Shown: in pieces, positions 1 to 11,378 of the stretch | Position numbering within the stretch: the stretch's first letter is position 1 | Layout of the letters: every line of letters starts with the position of its first letter | Source: Misgurnus anguillicaudatus | Taxonomy: Eukaryota; Chordata; Actinopteri; Cypriniformes; Cobitidae | Length of the DNA: 64,000 bases | Direction: 5' to 3' | NCBI RefSeq assembly: GCF_027580225.2 | Contig: NC_073353.2 | Location: 39,114,001-39,178,000, forward strand | Program-made: the position numbers and the translations under genes | The notes under the pieces: model-generated | Told to the model about the DNA's origin: nothing | What the model saw: only the letters and a program-made list of their open reading frames with translations | Database searches by the model: none

Positions 1-1463
1 TGTATGGACAGCCATGCAACACAGCGTAAGCGTTTTGTTTCTTTGTGCACCTAAAAATGTTTAACTTATGAAACGTCTCATGATGGTCTGACATTAGAGA
101 AATGTCTCATCCAGTAAATCTGCATTAATGGATTCTCTCATCTGAGGATTCCCTCACAAAGTCTGTTTATGTTAATAGCCAACACTAAAGGGTTAATTGT
201 GGTGTAACATGCATCACTGTATTTATCTTTTCACTAATGTCATGCTTAGCTTATATCTGAAATATGCATTAGTATTACATATGGATGATGTTGTAAAATC
301 TCAGCTGTGTTGCTGTATCGGTATTCACAGAATTCAGAAACTGAGGATTGAGAAAGTGTTTTTATATTCCGACATATGTGAGCGCATCTCTCGGGAGGTG
401 CTGCATTACGCCGGATGATGGCTGTGATTTCTCTGCTGCATTTACTAATGGTTTCAGGTCCTGAAGGGCCACAGTCATTAATGATCATACAGAGTCAAGT
501 GGATGAAAGCTGGGCTACTCTTTCTATGCTTAACACTGACATTAAAAGACATTAACCAAAGCAGTTATGTCTTTGAAAGTATATTTTCAAATGAAGACTA
601 GACTGTAATGTTATATACTGAACAAGGAGCCTCTTTCCTTCGTGCACAGCACCACTTTTGTTGCATCTGTTATTGGAAATGTTAGTCTAAGGTCTCTAGT
701 TTTGTTTTCTTTTTATCCCTTTTCTTTTTCCATTTTTGCAGATTAGAAATTAGCAATCAGGTTAATAAACATTCAATCCTCTTTGATATCGAGTCTTGCT
801 TGTTCGATAGGAAACCTGAGCAGTTGCACAGATTTAATCGTGTGGATGATAAATTGCTGGGGATTTATGCAACCTGATGCGACTGGCTGGATGCATGACA
901 TGATCTCATGAGCTCTTGTTAACTCTATTATCGAGGTGGAAATGAACTGAACATGATGCTTGATTGTATCTTTTCTGCTAATTTGGTGCCTGATGTCACA
1001 AAAGCTTGAGATACAAAACGGCATGAATGACACACTTCCAGAGAGAAATCATACAAGCACATGTTGATGTTCATAGAGGCCAGACTTATTAAGGAACCGA
1101 TTACAGATTTCAGACTTTATACTAGTAGTGCGAATATGCACACACATCGCTCTTATGTCTCTTGTCTATGAAATCCCTCACATGAATGTTTAAAAAACAT
1201 CTCATCAGGTTAGTGAATGCACAAATGTGTTCAGATATTTAGACAAAAGGAAAAAAATTCGTTTGAAGCTCTAAGATTTTCTTATAAGATGATTTTCAAC
1301 ATTGCTAGTAGATTTCCATTCATACATAGTAGCCCAACTTTTTATAATATTCATATAATATCCCCTTAGTTTTGTTGGCTCATATATACTGTATGTTGGT
1401 TTTAAGGAAGCTATACATCATGGTTTTCTTCTCTCCAAAATAAGCACATTCTTAATATAATTA

Positions 1464-1630
1464 TTCTCTTAAATGGCCGTTTTTTTTCTTTTCATTTTCT
1501 TTATGAATGACTCTTTTTTCCCCCTTTTTTATCTTTTTCAATCTTCTCTTTTTCTTCATTACATTCTTCCCTTTTCACTTTACTTTTCCCTTTTCCTTTC
1601 TTTCCCATTCTCTTATTCTCTTCTGCCACA
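1464..1630 (+). repeat. polypyrimidine tract
   Basis: About 165 bases of nearly pure C/T on the plus strand, with runs such as TTTTTTCCCCC and repeated CTTTTCC, and only scattered purines. It lies in the gpc6 intron on the sense strand. Open frames read from it are low-complexity Phe/Ser/Leu and are not genes. Such tracts can form triplex DNA or act as decoy splicing-factor sites; nothing here shows that it does. Confidence 0.7.
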
Positions 1631-2512
1631 CAATCTCAGTTTGTCTTTCATCAGAGAGCTTCCAACAGAGAGTTTATAAAAGCTTTTGTAAATTAGAAAC
1701 ACCTGCTGATACTGATTACATCCAGCCACATCAATTAATGCATTAGCAGTCTATGCAATTCCCAGTAGCACCAGAAGAGGGAGACAGAGATAGAGAGGTT
1801 TTGTTTGGATTTTTGTTCAAATTATTATTTTTAAAACTTACCATTTCACTATTCATTTGGCACTGTACTTGTACTTTTACTTTTATTTGCACTATTTCTA
1901 CGCAGCCCAGCTGAAAATGCTATTAAATTAATATTAAATGATATCAAACAGTTGCAATGGATTACTTTCTACAATGTAGAAATGTGGTGTGTGTTGTTAT
2001 TCTGGCATTTAAATACATTTAAATCAGATTTTTGTGTTTTAACTGAAAACTGTTTAAGACTCTGATTGAAAATGGATTAGTTGTTTGCTAATGAATACAA
2101 TGGCTGCTAAATTATATGATAGTATAAATACAAAGCTATAATTTTGCTATAATTTGTTGTTGGTCTGAAACAGTGCTTTTTTTCTTTTTATCTGGTGAAG
2201 TTTTTTATTTACTCAGCTCAAACTAACCATATATACATTATAGATCTGCAGGATCGTAATGATCACTCTCAAGATGAAGTACACAGAAATAAACCTGGTG
2301 AAGAGAGATTTGTTTATAGAGACTTTAAGATGTATTTTGTGTTGATTACAGCCTGACAGAAAAAGTTTGTCATGTGTTCAACGATAGTCAGTGTGTTAAC
2401 AGACAAAGCTGTTTATGGTCACAAATGGGATGTTGTTTAGTTTTGTACAGAAAAAAGTCATAAAAGAGATATTTTGTTTTTCTTTTGGATCTACAAACAC
2501 AAGTGTCTACTG

Positions 2513-3434
2513 CAGTGCTTTAAGTGGCCCAAAAGAGGTGCCGGTACTCTATGATTTTTTTTTTTTTTTTTTGCTGACTCGACTCCTATATTGAAGGGGT
2601 TTTATATTCAGCAGTCAACAGACTACCTTGTAAAAAATAATAAATCCTTTTATAAGTTTGTGGATTTGCTTGAGCTAGAAATAGCTACTGAACATAAATA
2701 AAATGTGCAAAAGCTAGATATGCGAGTAAAATTTTCAGCATGGTTAAATGCTAAAACTAGTTGTTCAGATAGAAAGAGCTTGAAAAAAAAACTTTAAAAT
2801 GACACCAAGACCATGTCTATGGGTTCAAGAATAACAAAATACTGGCCATTTGAAACTAGAAAAGCCATTACTTTATTTTGTCCCATTGTTTTCCATTTTG
2901 CGTGTGGTAAAACTCCTGTGCACGGCGTTCAAATTCATTGAAATTTCGTTCACTTGTAGTTTAGCAATTCAACTAAATGTATATTACAATTTCAAGAATG
3001 TTTTTACTCTGCACATCGCCTGAGGAAATCCGTCGAGGGGAACCAAACTGACAGCCACGACAGCGGAGATTATCACGTACAGTACCTACAAAAGGGTATT
3101 GGAAAAAGCTTGCGTCTGACCTGCAGCGATATCATTCTGGCTTGGTGGGATGTCAGCCAGCGAGTCCTCTGATTCTGACCTTGTTCTTTTACTACTCAGA
3201 GTCTAAAACCAGGAGGGCATATTAAGTGTTCATTGTTTTTTATTTTTTACACACAAACACACACCTCTCGAATCCATACCACACTGACTGACAGCGGCAT
3301 AAATAGATGTGCAAATGACTGTTCCGGTATGCTAAAAGCACGTTCTGAGCGCACGGAGAGGTGGTGGTACGCTCAAGAGCTATATTTGGAAGTGGCGATA
3401 CGTGCCGGCGTGTTCCGGCCCACTTAAAGCACTG
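2513..3434. mobile_element. non-autonomous DNA transposon, 0.9 kb, terminal inverted repeats
   Basis: The left end reads CAGTGCTTTAAGTGGCCC and the right end is its near-perfect reverse complement (GGCCCACTTAAAGCACTG). The inverted similarity continues inward through the GTGCCGG motif on both sides. No transposase frame is visible, so it is non-autonomous. I saw no convincing target duplication at the borders. The termini resemble a common cyprinid element, probably of the hAT group, but that class call is from memory. Confidence 0.7.
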
Positions 3435-3717
3435 ATCACAGATTTGCAACATTTCGGTCTTTCAGTCGCTGTACTTTTACATTTGAAATGCGTGCCTTAA
3501 CAAAGAGAAGCTGGATTAACGTTCTGGTGAATTAATAATCTTATACTTCATAAACTCATTTAAAAAATGTCCGTATTATTACTACGTATCGTATTAACAG
3601 TGAGACCAGTAACAGTGAATAAAACAATGTTATCAGTGTTGTATGAAGACCTGACATAATGAACTGTATTTTTTACGATCTTGGAATGACAATGGAAGTC
3701 ATGGAAGTCGCTGTCAT

Positions 3718-3960
3718 GTTTCTACAGTAGCCATAAACGGACAAACTGCTCTATAGAGTGCATTTCATCATTATGTTGTCTCAGACGATGAAATGTTTGT
3801 CCTGTGGTGGCTACCGTAGCTTCTTATGCATTTTGAAAGGGAGGGGTGAGCTGTGGACTGAATCTAGACAGCTAGAGGCTGCTAAAAATCTACAGAGTGG
3901 ACCTTTAAAGGGGACAAAGAATGAAAAACCATTTTTACCTTGTCTTTGTTGAATAATGGT
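3718..3960. repeat. probable dispersed cyprinid repeat fragment
   Basis: The segment from CTACAGTAGCC through the internal inverted pair CGTTTATGG-type and GGTGGCTACCGTAG resembles a repeat seen often in carp-family genomes. A second block at about 4040-4360 (TGACATCACAGACATC, CTGCCCCTCC) has the same look. Identification is from memory only, and borders are approximate. Confidence 0.35.
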
Positions 3961-5003
3961 AGTCTACCCACATTCACAAACATACAAAAAGTGCTAAACA
4001 TGCTAAACATTTCAGTCTCATAGAAATTCCTCTTTTAAAAATGTCAGCCAGAAAACGTCCCAATCTGAAAAACTGATGTTTATGACATCACAGACATCTA
4101 ACTGCCCCTCCACTTTAAAATAATTGGCTACATTTTTTGAGTGGCAGCAAAGTCAGCCAATCAGTAATGAGATTGCAAGTTAAGCCAGTAGGGGGAGCCA
4201 AATAGGTGCAAAACCACTTGTTTAAATTCCCCACCCTAATAGAGCTATCTGAGAGAGGTTTTTAGGAAGCTTCTAAGGCATTACAGACCCAAACAAAACT
4301 TTTTTTGTCTACATGTCACATCACAGAACAAGGATAAATACTCCGTTCAATCATTCTATGTCACCTTTAAATAATATAACTTGATCAAGAGTCATTTTTT
4401 GTTTATGACTGTGATTGCTTGTTATTCATGTTAGAAAATCTCTGCAGTTTTTTAACCAGAAAAAAAATGCAATGTGAATGAGACCTCATGCAGACTAACA
4501 TGTATTGTGTTTGATTGAAATAAAAGACCTCAGTCAGTACTCCTATACTGTTGTAATGGTGTGCAGTGCTCTGTGTGTTTTGTGCTTCTGTCAGAGCTCT
4601 TCTGTATGACTTTAGTTGTTTCATATTGACCGACTCACCTTGTCACTTATCAGACACCAGCAGCAGGAGTTGATCTGACCTCTCTGCTTCACTATAGAGA
4701 CAGTCATCTATTACACATCATCACACTTACATACAAACCAGCTGGGAAATAATCTTAACAGTACTGTACCTCCAGCAGTGCAATAGTCCTATATAGATGA
4801 AGATTTGGATTTTCCACGTTTTTTTACCGACACATTTGACCTGAAATATTTGCAAAAGTTATTTAGAATTGTCTTGTTAATAGGTCTTTTTTTTGGAGTC
4901 CCTTTACTTTGCAACAGTTAAAATATACTTTAAATACCAATGAATTTCCATTTTTGTATTATGTGGGATAAACTAAATTTGTGCACTATTAACAATTACA
5001 TTT

Positions 5004-5180
5004 AAAAAAAAACATATAGATTGGATAAAAAAAATTTCCCCGTTTTGTTTGTTTGTTTGTTTATTATTTGTTTGGAAGCAGAGGGTCTGTTTTTCATGTG
5101 ATATATTTGTATGTTTATTTTTGGAAGAAAAGTTTCCTGGAATGCATTTTGTGAAACCTACGTGAAAAACATAACACGGG
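5004..5180. repeat. dispersed repeat segment, sibling at about 31,915-32,060
   Basis: A TTTGTTTGTTTATT run is followed by a GGGTCTGTT block, TTTGTATGTTTAT and CCTGGAATGCATTTTGTGAAA. The same order of blocks occurs at about 31,915-32,060 with scattered differences, so both are copies of one dispersed repeat. No coding potential is seen. Confidence 0.6.
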
Positions 5181-5373
5181 AGGAGCGAGTCACGAGCAAG
5201 CAACACACACAAAACATTATCTCACTATCTCTGGATGTGAGATGATTTAGTGCGTGTTCATGTTGTTTAGATTATATGCACTTATGCACAAATTGCAAAA
5301 AAAAAACAACAACAGACATTTGATGCAGTTTTACTAACCGCCTATGACTCATGACACGATTATTTTATTACTG

Positions 5374-5548
5374 CACTGTAAAAAAAACTTGGTTTTGCAA
5401 GTCAATTTAACCTACTATTTTAAGTTTTGGCCTAAAAAAATTGACATAACTTATAAATTCAAGTTTAAATAGTTTGACATCATTTTTTAAGTTAAAGTAA
5501 CAAAAATATGCATCCTTTTTGTCAAATCAACACATATTTTTTACAGTG
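5374..5548. mobile_element. short MITE with CACTGTAAAAAA ends
   Basis: Left end CACTGTAAAAAAA and right end TTTTTTACAGTG are inverted repeats enclosing about 150 bases of AT-rich sequence with TTAAGTT motifs. This is a very common teleost MITE architecture. A left-end relative starts near 21,771 (CACTGTAAAAAATGC). Confidence 0.65.
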
Positions 5549-5778
5549 TGGGACCGCCCCATTTCATCTAAACAAACACACGCACAACTTCGCGGCTATA
5601 CCCCATAAGCAAACTATATCCATTGTTGCCATAATGCTGGGTTCATTGGGAAGATAAACAAGCTTAAACTTCCCTCACAAACAACAAGACACTTCTTTGG
5701 TGAAGTTGATTTAGTGCCAGCTTTCGTATGTGTGCTATACGGACTACCGGCACATCCGGGAACTTGACTGTAAATTTC

Positions 5779-6489
5779 GTCACCGCCCCTTTTCGGGGGT
5801 TAAAAAAGCAGCGCCTCCATTGGCTTCCATTCAAAATAGCTGAACAAAGCAACGGTTTTACACAGCCGGCAGGCGTAAATAACTTATGAAATCACTCAGA
5901 TTAAACATGTCGAGTATTTATCTGTCCATCCTGCCTGCCATAGAGCCCGAAAGATACATTAACACATTTAATTTGGTCAATATAAAAACATGTCTCTTTC
6001 ATTCTCACAGCGTCAAATTTGTGTAACAACGCCATCCAGTGATTGCTGGATATATCGCTAAGCCAGTTAGTTGTATGGCTGGAAGGAAAAGTGCACTCAG
6101 TACTCTAAATATAAAGACATAATATATAAATACGAAGTAACTTTCAAATACGAAGTAAAATCATTCACTAGCTTCCCTGTTGACTTGATGAGGTACGAGT
6201 TTAATGTCCGGTAAGACACCTCTGGCCAATAGGGAGCGTTGTTACACAAATTTGATGCTGGGAGAATGAAAGAGACATGTTTTTATATTGACCAAATTAA
6301 ATGTGTTAATGTATCTTTCGCGCTCTATGGCCGGCAGGGTGGACAGATAATTACTCAACGTGTTTAATCTGAGTGATTTCATAAGTTATTTACGCCTGCC
6401 GGCTGTGTATGAAGGTTGCTTTGTTCCGCTATTTTGAATGGAAGTCAATGGAACGTCTAGTGCGATTTCCCCCAAAAGTGGGCGTGAAC
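5779..6489. mobile_element. foldback element, arms about 260 bp
   Basis: The left arm (about 5779-6040) and right arm (about 6225-6489) are reverse complements over most of their length. Shared blocks include the Gly-rich motif GCCGGCAGGCGTAAATAAC, GAAATCACTCAGATTAAACA, GACAGATAA, TTAATTTGGTCAATATAAAA and ACATGTCTCTTTCATTCTC. The spacer is about 185 bp. The arms differ at scattered positions, so the element is not recent. A 128-codon frame at 6438-6824 starts inside the right arm and looks fortuitous. Confidence 0.8.
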
Positions 6490-6837
6490 CTGTTCAGAGA
6501 CATTCTATGACGTTGCGCCGGTTGTGCGTATTCCAGATGAAGTGCCCATATAAGGACTTCCACTGTACTTCCTGCACTGCTTACGCAACTGATTTAGTAG
6601 TCGAAAAAGCTTTTACAAACCCTGACGAAGTGCATTCGGCACAGAAATGTGTTTATGTCATACAAAAAGGAAATGGGCAACACTTTTGTGTTCTCATGAC
6701 TTTTTTAAGCTCTCTGCGCCAAAGACTCGTATGGAAATGGGAAAGAAGGCATTTCTGCATGGAATACTTTGTGAAAGGACTTGAAATGTTTGTTTTAGTT
6801 TTCTGTGTTATTTGTCTGTACTGATGTGTTTGTATTT

Positions 6838-6919
6838 TGGGTGATTTTTAACCCAGCATGTGCTCTGTCCAATATTTACCCATATGGGTCAAAATAACCC
6901 AGCCATTTTAAAAGTGTAC
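6838..6919. mobile_element. MITE fragment with AACCCAGC motifs
   Basis: Contains TTTTTAACCCAGCATG, CATATGGGTCAAAATAACCCAGCC and the terminal-type AAAAGTGTA, a pattern typical of small cyprinid MITEs ending in ACACT. It sits 95 bases upstream of a gpc6 exon. Confidence 0.4.
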
Positions 6920-7014
6920 TGTTTGTTATTTCTTACCTATATCCTAACAGTTTCGGCCACAATCCTACATACTGTTCCTTTAAAACTAAATCTCATTATT
7001 GTTCTGTCATCCAG

Positions 7015-7145
7015 GTGACTGACATCAAGGATAAACTAAAGCAGTTCAGGAAGTTTTGGTCTTGGATTCCAGAAGCTGTTTGTCAGGAGGAGAATGTGGC
7101 ATCAGTTGATGATGTTGACTGCTGGAACGGCTCTTCTAAGGGCAG
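7015..7145 (+). CDS. gpc6: gpc6 coding exon, third from last
   Basis: The acceptor CCAG precedes GTGACTGACATCAAGG and the donor is GTAAAA at 7146. It encodes 43 codons plus 2 bases, from [11 protein letters not shown] to NGSSKG. It holds two of the conserved glypican cysteines (VCQEE and DCWNG). Confidence 0.92.
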
Positions 7146-9472
7146 GTAAAACTGCAACACTAATGCATGAGATCGAGCATCAGAAAAGATCAAATTCTGT
7201 GTTGCTTTATCTAGATATGAATTTCTTTTTCATGTCATTTTATGTATTGTTTTCTCATTGTTTTTTTTTCTATTTTCTTGCCATTGTCATTTGGGGTTAG
7301 ATTCACTTTCTGTTACATTTTTAGACATCCTAATCCAAACCCCAACTCTAACCCCAACTCCAGGCGAGAATAGTTTTAAAGGCGGAAGAAAAAACACGTA
7401 GAAACCAATACATAAAAGTACATCCATTTCCAAACCCAAATCCCAAATCTAACAACCCCAAGCGACAATGATTTAAAAATAGGTGAAAAAAGAAAACAAT
7501 ACATAAAATGACATGATTTAGCAACTAAAGTAGGATAGTACAATTGCTAAAATTAAACCGCACTGGCGAGCGGAGTAATAATGTAACGTATAGAAGAGAG
7601 TTCAAAGTTAAGCCAATGTCAGCTGACTCTCTAGGGCGTATTACAGCCATTTTAATAAAGGTGTAAATAGCAATCATGCTCTCCTGTCTCTTACAGTCCG
7701 ATTTTTGAACTTTATTCTTTTTTTAAATATTTATACGAAACACACACATACAAACCTAAGGTTTAAGGAGGTCTGCGCTGGACTGTTTTTTTTTGTCCAG
7801 CTCTCACAAGGTTCTAATCAGCCACCGCTTAAAATACACTCTGTGTTCACCTGCTTTATTTTCCGACCTGACGGGTCCACAAAATTTAGATCTTGTTTCC
7901 AGAATCTCACATTCAAATGTCTCTAACGGAAAGAGAGAGATTAAGTAGCCTATAACAATTATAAATGCTATACAAAAAATGTATTTGTGCCAATATAAAT
8001 ATTATTTTAACATTGTTCTGTCAGCAGAGAAAAGTCACAGAAAAAATAATGAAATATAAATAAATTAAATAGGACAAAGCCTATCACTCAAATTTCTACC
8101 CAACATAAACGGAAACTATACCAGAACAACTATTTTTTAAAGCAATATTTAATGCCATCTTTCGTCTTCTAAAAAGGAAATAAAGACAATGTTGCTTGAC
8201 AAAAGATCAGATAGCCTATACTAGGCTAATTCAAAATAAGTGTGGCAACAGCAGCTGGTCCGCCATCTACTGGCTAAAAAATATTGGCCCGCGGCCAGTT
8301 ACTTGCCAACCCCTGCCCTAGGGCTTGAAAAAACCTCCTAGGAGAAAAAAAACCTTGAAAGAAAGCCAGACGTAGCTGATTCTATAGAGGATAATATATT
8401 ATATATTAGATACTATTTATACAATTTTATGGGAATTACAACATCTAAATATCGGTTCGGTGGTCGCTGGTCAGACATCAAGTGCCGTCCCACAAGTGAA
8501 TGGTGGCCATATTGCCGAAATGTTGAGCACTGTGTACACTGATTCAGGTTAACTATGATTGTGGTTAACTCAGTGACTGTTAAAAAGCTGCAACAATAGA
8601 GAAAATTTGGTCAGTTGCTACAATCTATTTGTCAGATACGTCCCGGAGGTGCTGAAAGATGGACTGACTCATCAGGTAAATAATCCAGAGGTCGGGGTTG
8701 ACATCACCAGACCGGACACTCTCATACGACAGCAGATCCTGGCTTTAAGAGTCATGACCAACAAGCTCAAGAACGCATATGATGGGAACGACATCTTCTT
8801 TCGAGACTCAAGTAAGTTTTCACCCTACAAACATGTTTCAGTATTGCAATATTTACCTCCTTGGTAGACAGTCAGTCACACATCTATACATCCAGAACTG
8901 ACAGAAAACATGAAGACTACTGCAAAGTTTGATGTGTTTTCAGTTATACTGTAGATGTTCAGAAGAAACATTTAAGCACTTCTGATTTAAAGACTGATCC
9001 TTATATTTACAGTAAAGTAGTAACAATTTAATCTGATTCTGACTTTTGATTCTCACCGATTAGAGTAAATATAAATTCTTGTTATGTCATTTCTGTGCAA
9101 TACAGAAACAGATTTAAAAAAAAAATGTCACAATGTTTTTATGTAACTTTAAGGTTTATGCACATTTATTTTCTTGTCTTCATGATCTGACTTTGGTCTT
9201 TTATCCTCATCCCATCTGTCCCGTCTTTCTATCCCGTGTGTCTGTCCTGTGTCTGGTTGTCTCTGTCCCGGTGATGATCAGATGATGACAGCAGTAGTTC
9301 AGGAAGCGGCAGCGGTTGCAGTGAGACGTGTGTCACAGAATCAGACTCTTTCATCACACAAGCTCCTCTTGAAGATACAGAGAAACCTGATGAAGCATCT
9401 TCTGTCTCCAGCATCCAGCCATCGCTTCTGCTGCTCTTCACTGCTCTCCTCCTGAATGAACACTTGAGATAA
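7015..9472 (+). CDS. gpc6: glypican-6, C-terminal three exons (5' end outside window)
   Basis: Spliced exons 7015-7145, 8636-8811 and 9282-9472 give 166 residues up to TAA at 9470-9472. Introns are GT/AG and the phases join correctly (2, then 1). The product carries the glypican motif VTDIKDKLK, then VCQEEN and DCWNG, the highly conserved block [20 protein letters not shown] with [11 protein letters not shown], a Ser-Gly glycosaminoglycan attachment run ([12 protein letters not shown]) and a hydrophobic C-terminus ([11 protein letters not shown]) typical of a GPI signal. Glypicans are GPI-anchored heparan-sulfate proteoglycans that modulate Wnt, Hedgehog, FGF and BMP signalling at the cell surface. 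The motifs fit the GPC4/GPC6 branch. The adjacent dct and sox21 genes favour GPC6 by synteny; the a/b paralogue cannot be assigned. The gene converges with dct. Confidence 0.9.
7219..7520. mobile_element. inverted-repeat element family A, copy 1 (ends missing)
   Basis: The left half holds ATGTCATTTTATGTATTG, TTTTCTCATTG and CATTGTCATTTGGGGTTAG. The right half holds their reverse complements around CAAGCGACAATG and ACATAAAATGACATG. The centre has CCAAACCCCAACTCTAACC and GGCGAGAATAGTTTTAAA. The same layout recurs at 23,915-24,391, 59,018-59,693 and 61,213-61,710. This copy lacks the outermost terminal repeats and lies in a gpc6 intron. Confidence 0.75.
7575..8370. repeat. interrupted dispersed repeat with a hAT-type end inside
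   Basis: 7580-7618 (TAATGTAACGTATAGAAG, AAGTTAAGCC) and 8312-8350 (CTAGGGCTTGAAAAAACC, CCTAGGAGAAAAAAAACC) correspond to adjacent blocks at 25,137-25,212. They are separated here by about 690 bases. The intervening DNA ends at 8315 with GCCCGCGGCCAGTTACTTGCC followed by AACCCCTG, which resembles the CAGGGGT-type end of hAT/Charlie elements. No matching left end was found, so the insertion is probably degraded. Confidence 0.5.
8636..8811 (+). CDS. gpc6: gpc6 coding exon, second from last
   Basis: The acceptor TTTGTCAG ends at 8635 and the donor GTAAGT starts at 8812. The exon encodes [19 protein letters not shown], the DITRPDT block, and [13 protein letters not shown]. Phase 2 in and phase 1 out. 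This is the most conserved part of the C-terminal glypican core. Confidence 0.95.
9282..9472 (+). CDS. gpc6: gpc6 last coding exon (GAG attachment and GPI signal)
   Basis: The acceptor GATGATCAG ends at 9281. The reading frame continues as (N)[12 protein letters not shown], then a Ser/Thr/Glu-rich linker, then [16 protein letters not shown] and TAA. The acidic DD before the Ser-Gly repeats is the usual context for heparan sulfate addition. The cut site of the GPI signal is probably in the small-residue stretch SSVSS before the hydrophobic tail. This exon is less conserved than the one before, as is usual for glypicans. Confidence 0.9.
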
Positions 9473-10189
9473 GATCTGCTGTATACTTCATACAGACTGA
9501 TACTCTTGTTTGCAGTGCTGGACCTCTGATCTCAGTAAATCTGAGGATGTTCCTCCTGTATGAAAAAGAGCACTTGCTTACATAAGCATTACAGAAGTAT
9601 TATGCGTTGTCCTCTTAGTTTTGCATAGTTCAAATTCTCTCAGTGTTCAAAAGGGCGATAAGAGTTTTATATCTAATAGTATGAAAGTTCATGTTTTTGA
9701 TTTAGGTAATTAACTGCAGCACATTTATGGATCATATTTAGCAAATAATTAAGATAATTTTATGCTCACACATATTTTCATTCAGGCATACCTTAAAATG
9801 TAATGAATGCAGGTTTTAAACCATCATCATCTTTTTGAAGTGAGAACCGTTAAAGGTTAAATAAGTCATTTTAGTCAAATTGAACACACACTATTTTAAT
9901 GTAACCTGTGGATAATTGCAAGCATTAACAGATGCTCAGACAGTTTCTGTATGAAGATGAGAAAATAACTATGAACTAACTCATTTTGGTATCCTCATAT
10001 AAATGTATACTTGAAAGCTCATGCAGTATTTGGTTTAATGATTCTGAAGCATCTGATTATACTGTTGAAAAGACATTATTGACTGGATTTTATTAAGCGT
10101 TTCAGTGAGATATTCTTCAATAATTCAAATTATGTGAATTCAGTTTGCATTTATAGATTTCCTTCACACATAATTGTTTTATAACTATA

Positions 10190-10340
10190 CAGCGTGGAAA
10201 TAAGTATTTGACACATCAGAATTTTTATCATTAAGGGGGTTTCTAAGTGGGCTATTGACACAAAATTTCCACCAGATGTAGCCATCAAGCCAAATATTGA
10301 ATTCATACAAAGAAATCCGAACATTTAAGTATACAAGTTG
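10190..10340 (+). mobile_element. Tc1/mariner-like terminal fragment
   Basis: The fragment starts CAGCGTGGAAATAAGTATTT and GACACATCAG, which resembles the end of fish Tc1-like elements. It continues through TTTCCACCAGATGTAG and CATACAAAGAAATCC, also familiar from these elements. No transposase frame and no opposite end are present, so it is a truncated relic in the gpc6 3' flank. Confidence 0.6.
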
Positions 10341-10423
10341 AGTCATGAATCAGAATTCATTTCATTGCCACTAGAAGATGTTTTAACTGGTGTCTCATGA
10401 CGTAAAGCACTTCTGGACTGTTT

Positions 10424-10673
10424 ACTCTTAAAAATAAAGGTGCTTCACAGCGATGCCATATACGAAATATTTTTGGTTCCTCAAAAACATCCAGTTAAAG
10501 AAAAGTGATATGTAATGAATTATTATTATTAGTATCTAAAGAAACGTTTTCACTACAGAGAACCTTTTTAGAAACGTAAAGCTTCTTCGGATGTTAAAGG
10601 TTCTTTATTAAACCATTCAGCCAAAAATGGTTCTTTTATGACATCATGAAGCATCTTTATTTTTTAAGATACA
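10424..10673. mobile_element. MITE with ACTCTTAAAAATAAAGGTGC ends
   Basis: The left end ACTCTTAAAAATAAAGGTGC and right end GCATCTTTATTTTTTAAGA are inverted repeats. The interior has the familiar ACAGCGATGCCATA, AGAACCTTTTTAGAAACG and GATGTTAAAGGTTCTT blocks. This is among the most abundant cyprinid MITE types. Confidence 0.75.
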
Positions 10674-11378
10674 CTCTAAAAAACGATTCATTGGCTGAAC
10701 AACCATTACTTATTAAAGTAATTAGATTAAACACGAAAAACTTAGTATTTCTAACTTTTCAATATTCATATTTAGTATGTGTAACACACAAAAATTTAAG
10801 TTACCAGGTGAACTTAAATGTATGCAAAAATAAAATGAAAAAAACATAAGTAATGCCAACTACTATAACAATTGCGTCAAAACAAAGTAAATCTAGCATA
10901 ACATTTTTAAGTAACTATAGAGCCACGTGATATGCAAATTTCCCATGATGCCTTTTCAGCCAAAAATTCTGACATCTGTCGTAACCATTTTGTGAAGCAC
11001 ATGCACAGTAAACAAAGAACTTAACGTTTTTTGTTGAAGGGCATCAATTCATTATTTTGTGTTCACTGAATGAAATAATTCTAAAAAGTATGTGTTAGAT
11101 TTACTTAAAATATACATGCACCATTTTTGCATCATACTTTTTAAGTAATCACAACTTGGACAATTTTATTTAAAATTATCAAGAAAACCTCTGTTTTATG
11201 TACTTAAATTTTTAAGTAAAGAATGTTACATGAACTCAAGTATTTAAGTTCATAAAACACATATTTTCTTGTTAATTTTGGGTCAGATTATTCCAGGTTG
11301 GGATTGCTTAAAAAGTGTGATGCAAAAAATTGTGCATGTATATTTTAAGTAAATCCAACACATCATTTTTAGAGTGTA
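10671..11378. mobile_element. AT-rich MITE with ACACTCTAAAAA ends and internal inverted arms
   Basis: Starts ACACTCTAAAAAACG and ends CATTTTTAGAGTGTA. Internal arms at about 11,079-11,180 and 11,285-11,378 pair with each other: GTGTTAGATTTACTTAAAAT and CATGCACC in the left arm, and their complements in the right. Its left end abuts the preceding MITE. Confidence 0.65.

Larger units (their letters stand above)
1..7014 (+). other. gpc6 intron (upstream of the third-last coding exon)
   Basis: No exon could be supported here. The stretch ends at the acceptor CCAG before the exon at 7015, so it is read as intron of the plus-strand glypican gene. The preceding glypican exon (the segment ending just before the VTDIK motif) was not found and probably lies left of the window. 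1-1463, 1631-2512 and 3435-3717 are AT-rich with no motif I recognise. The remainder holds the polypyrimidine tract and transposons listed separately. Open frames of 60-130 codons occur but show no recognisable domain. Confidence 0.7.

Noticed and set aside
197..1033. Short frames at the left edge as a possible upstream glypican exon
   Set aside because: None resembles the expected glypican segment before VTDIK, and no matching splice sites frame a conserved block.
6438..6824. 128-codon frame
   Set aside because: Begins in the arm of the foldback element and has no recognisable domain; the other arm is not open in the matching frame.
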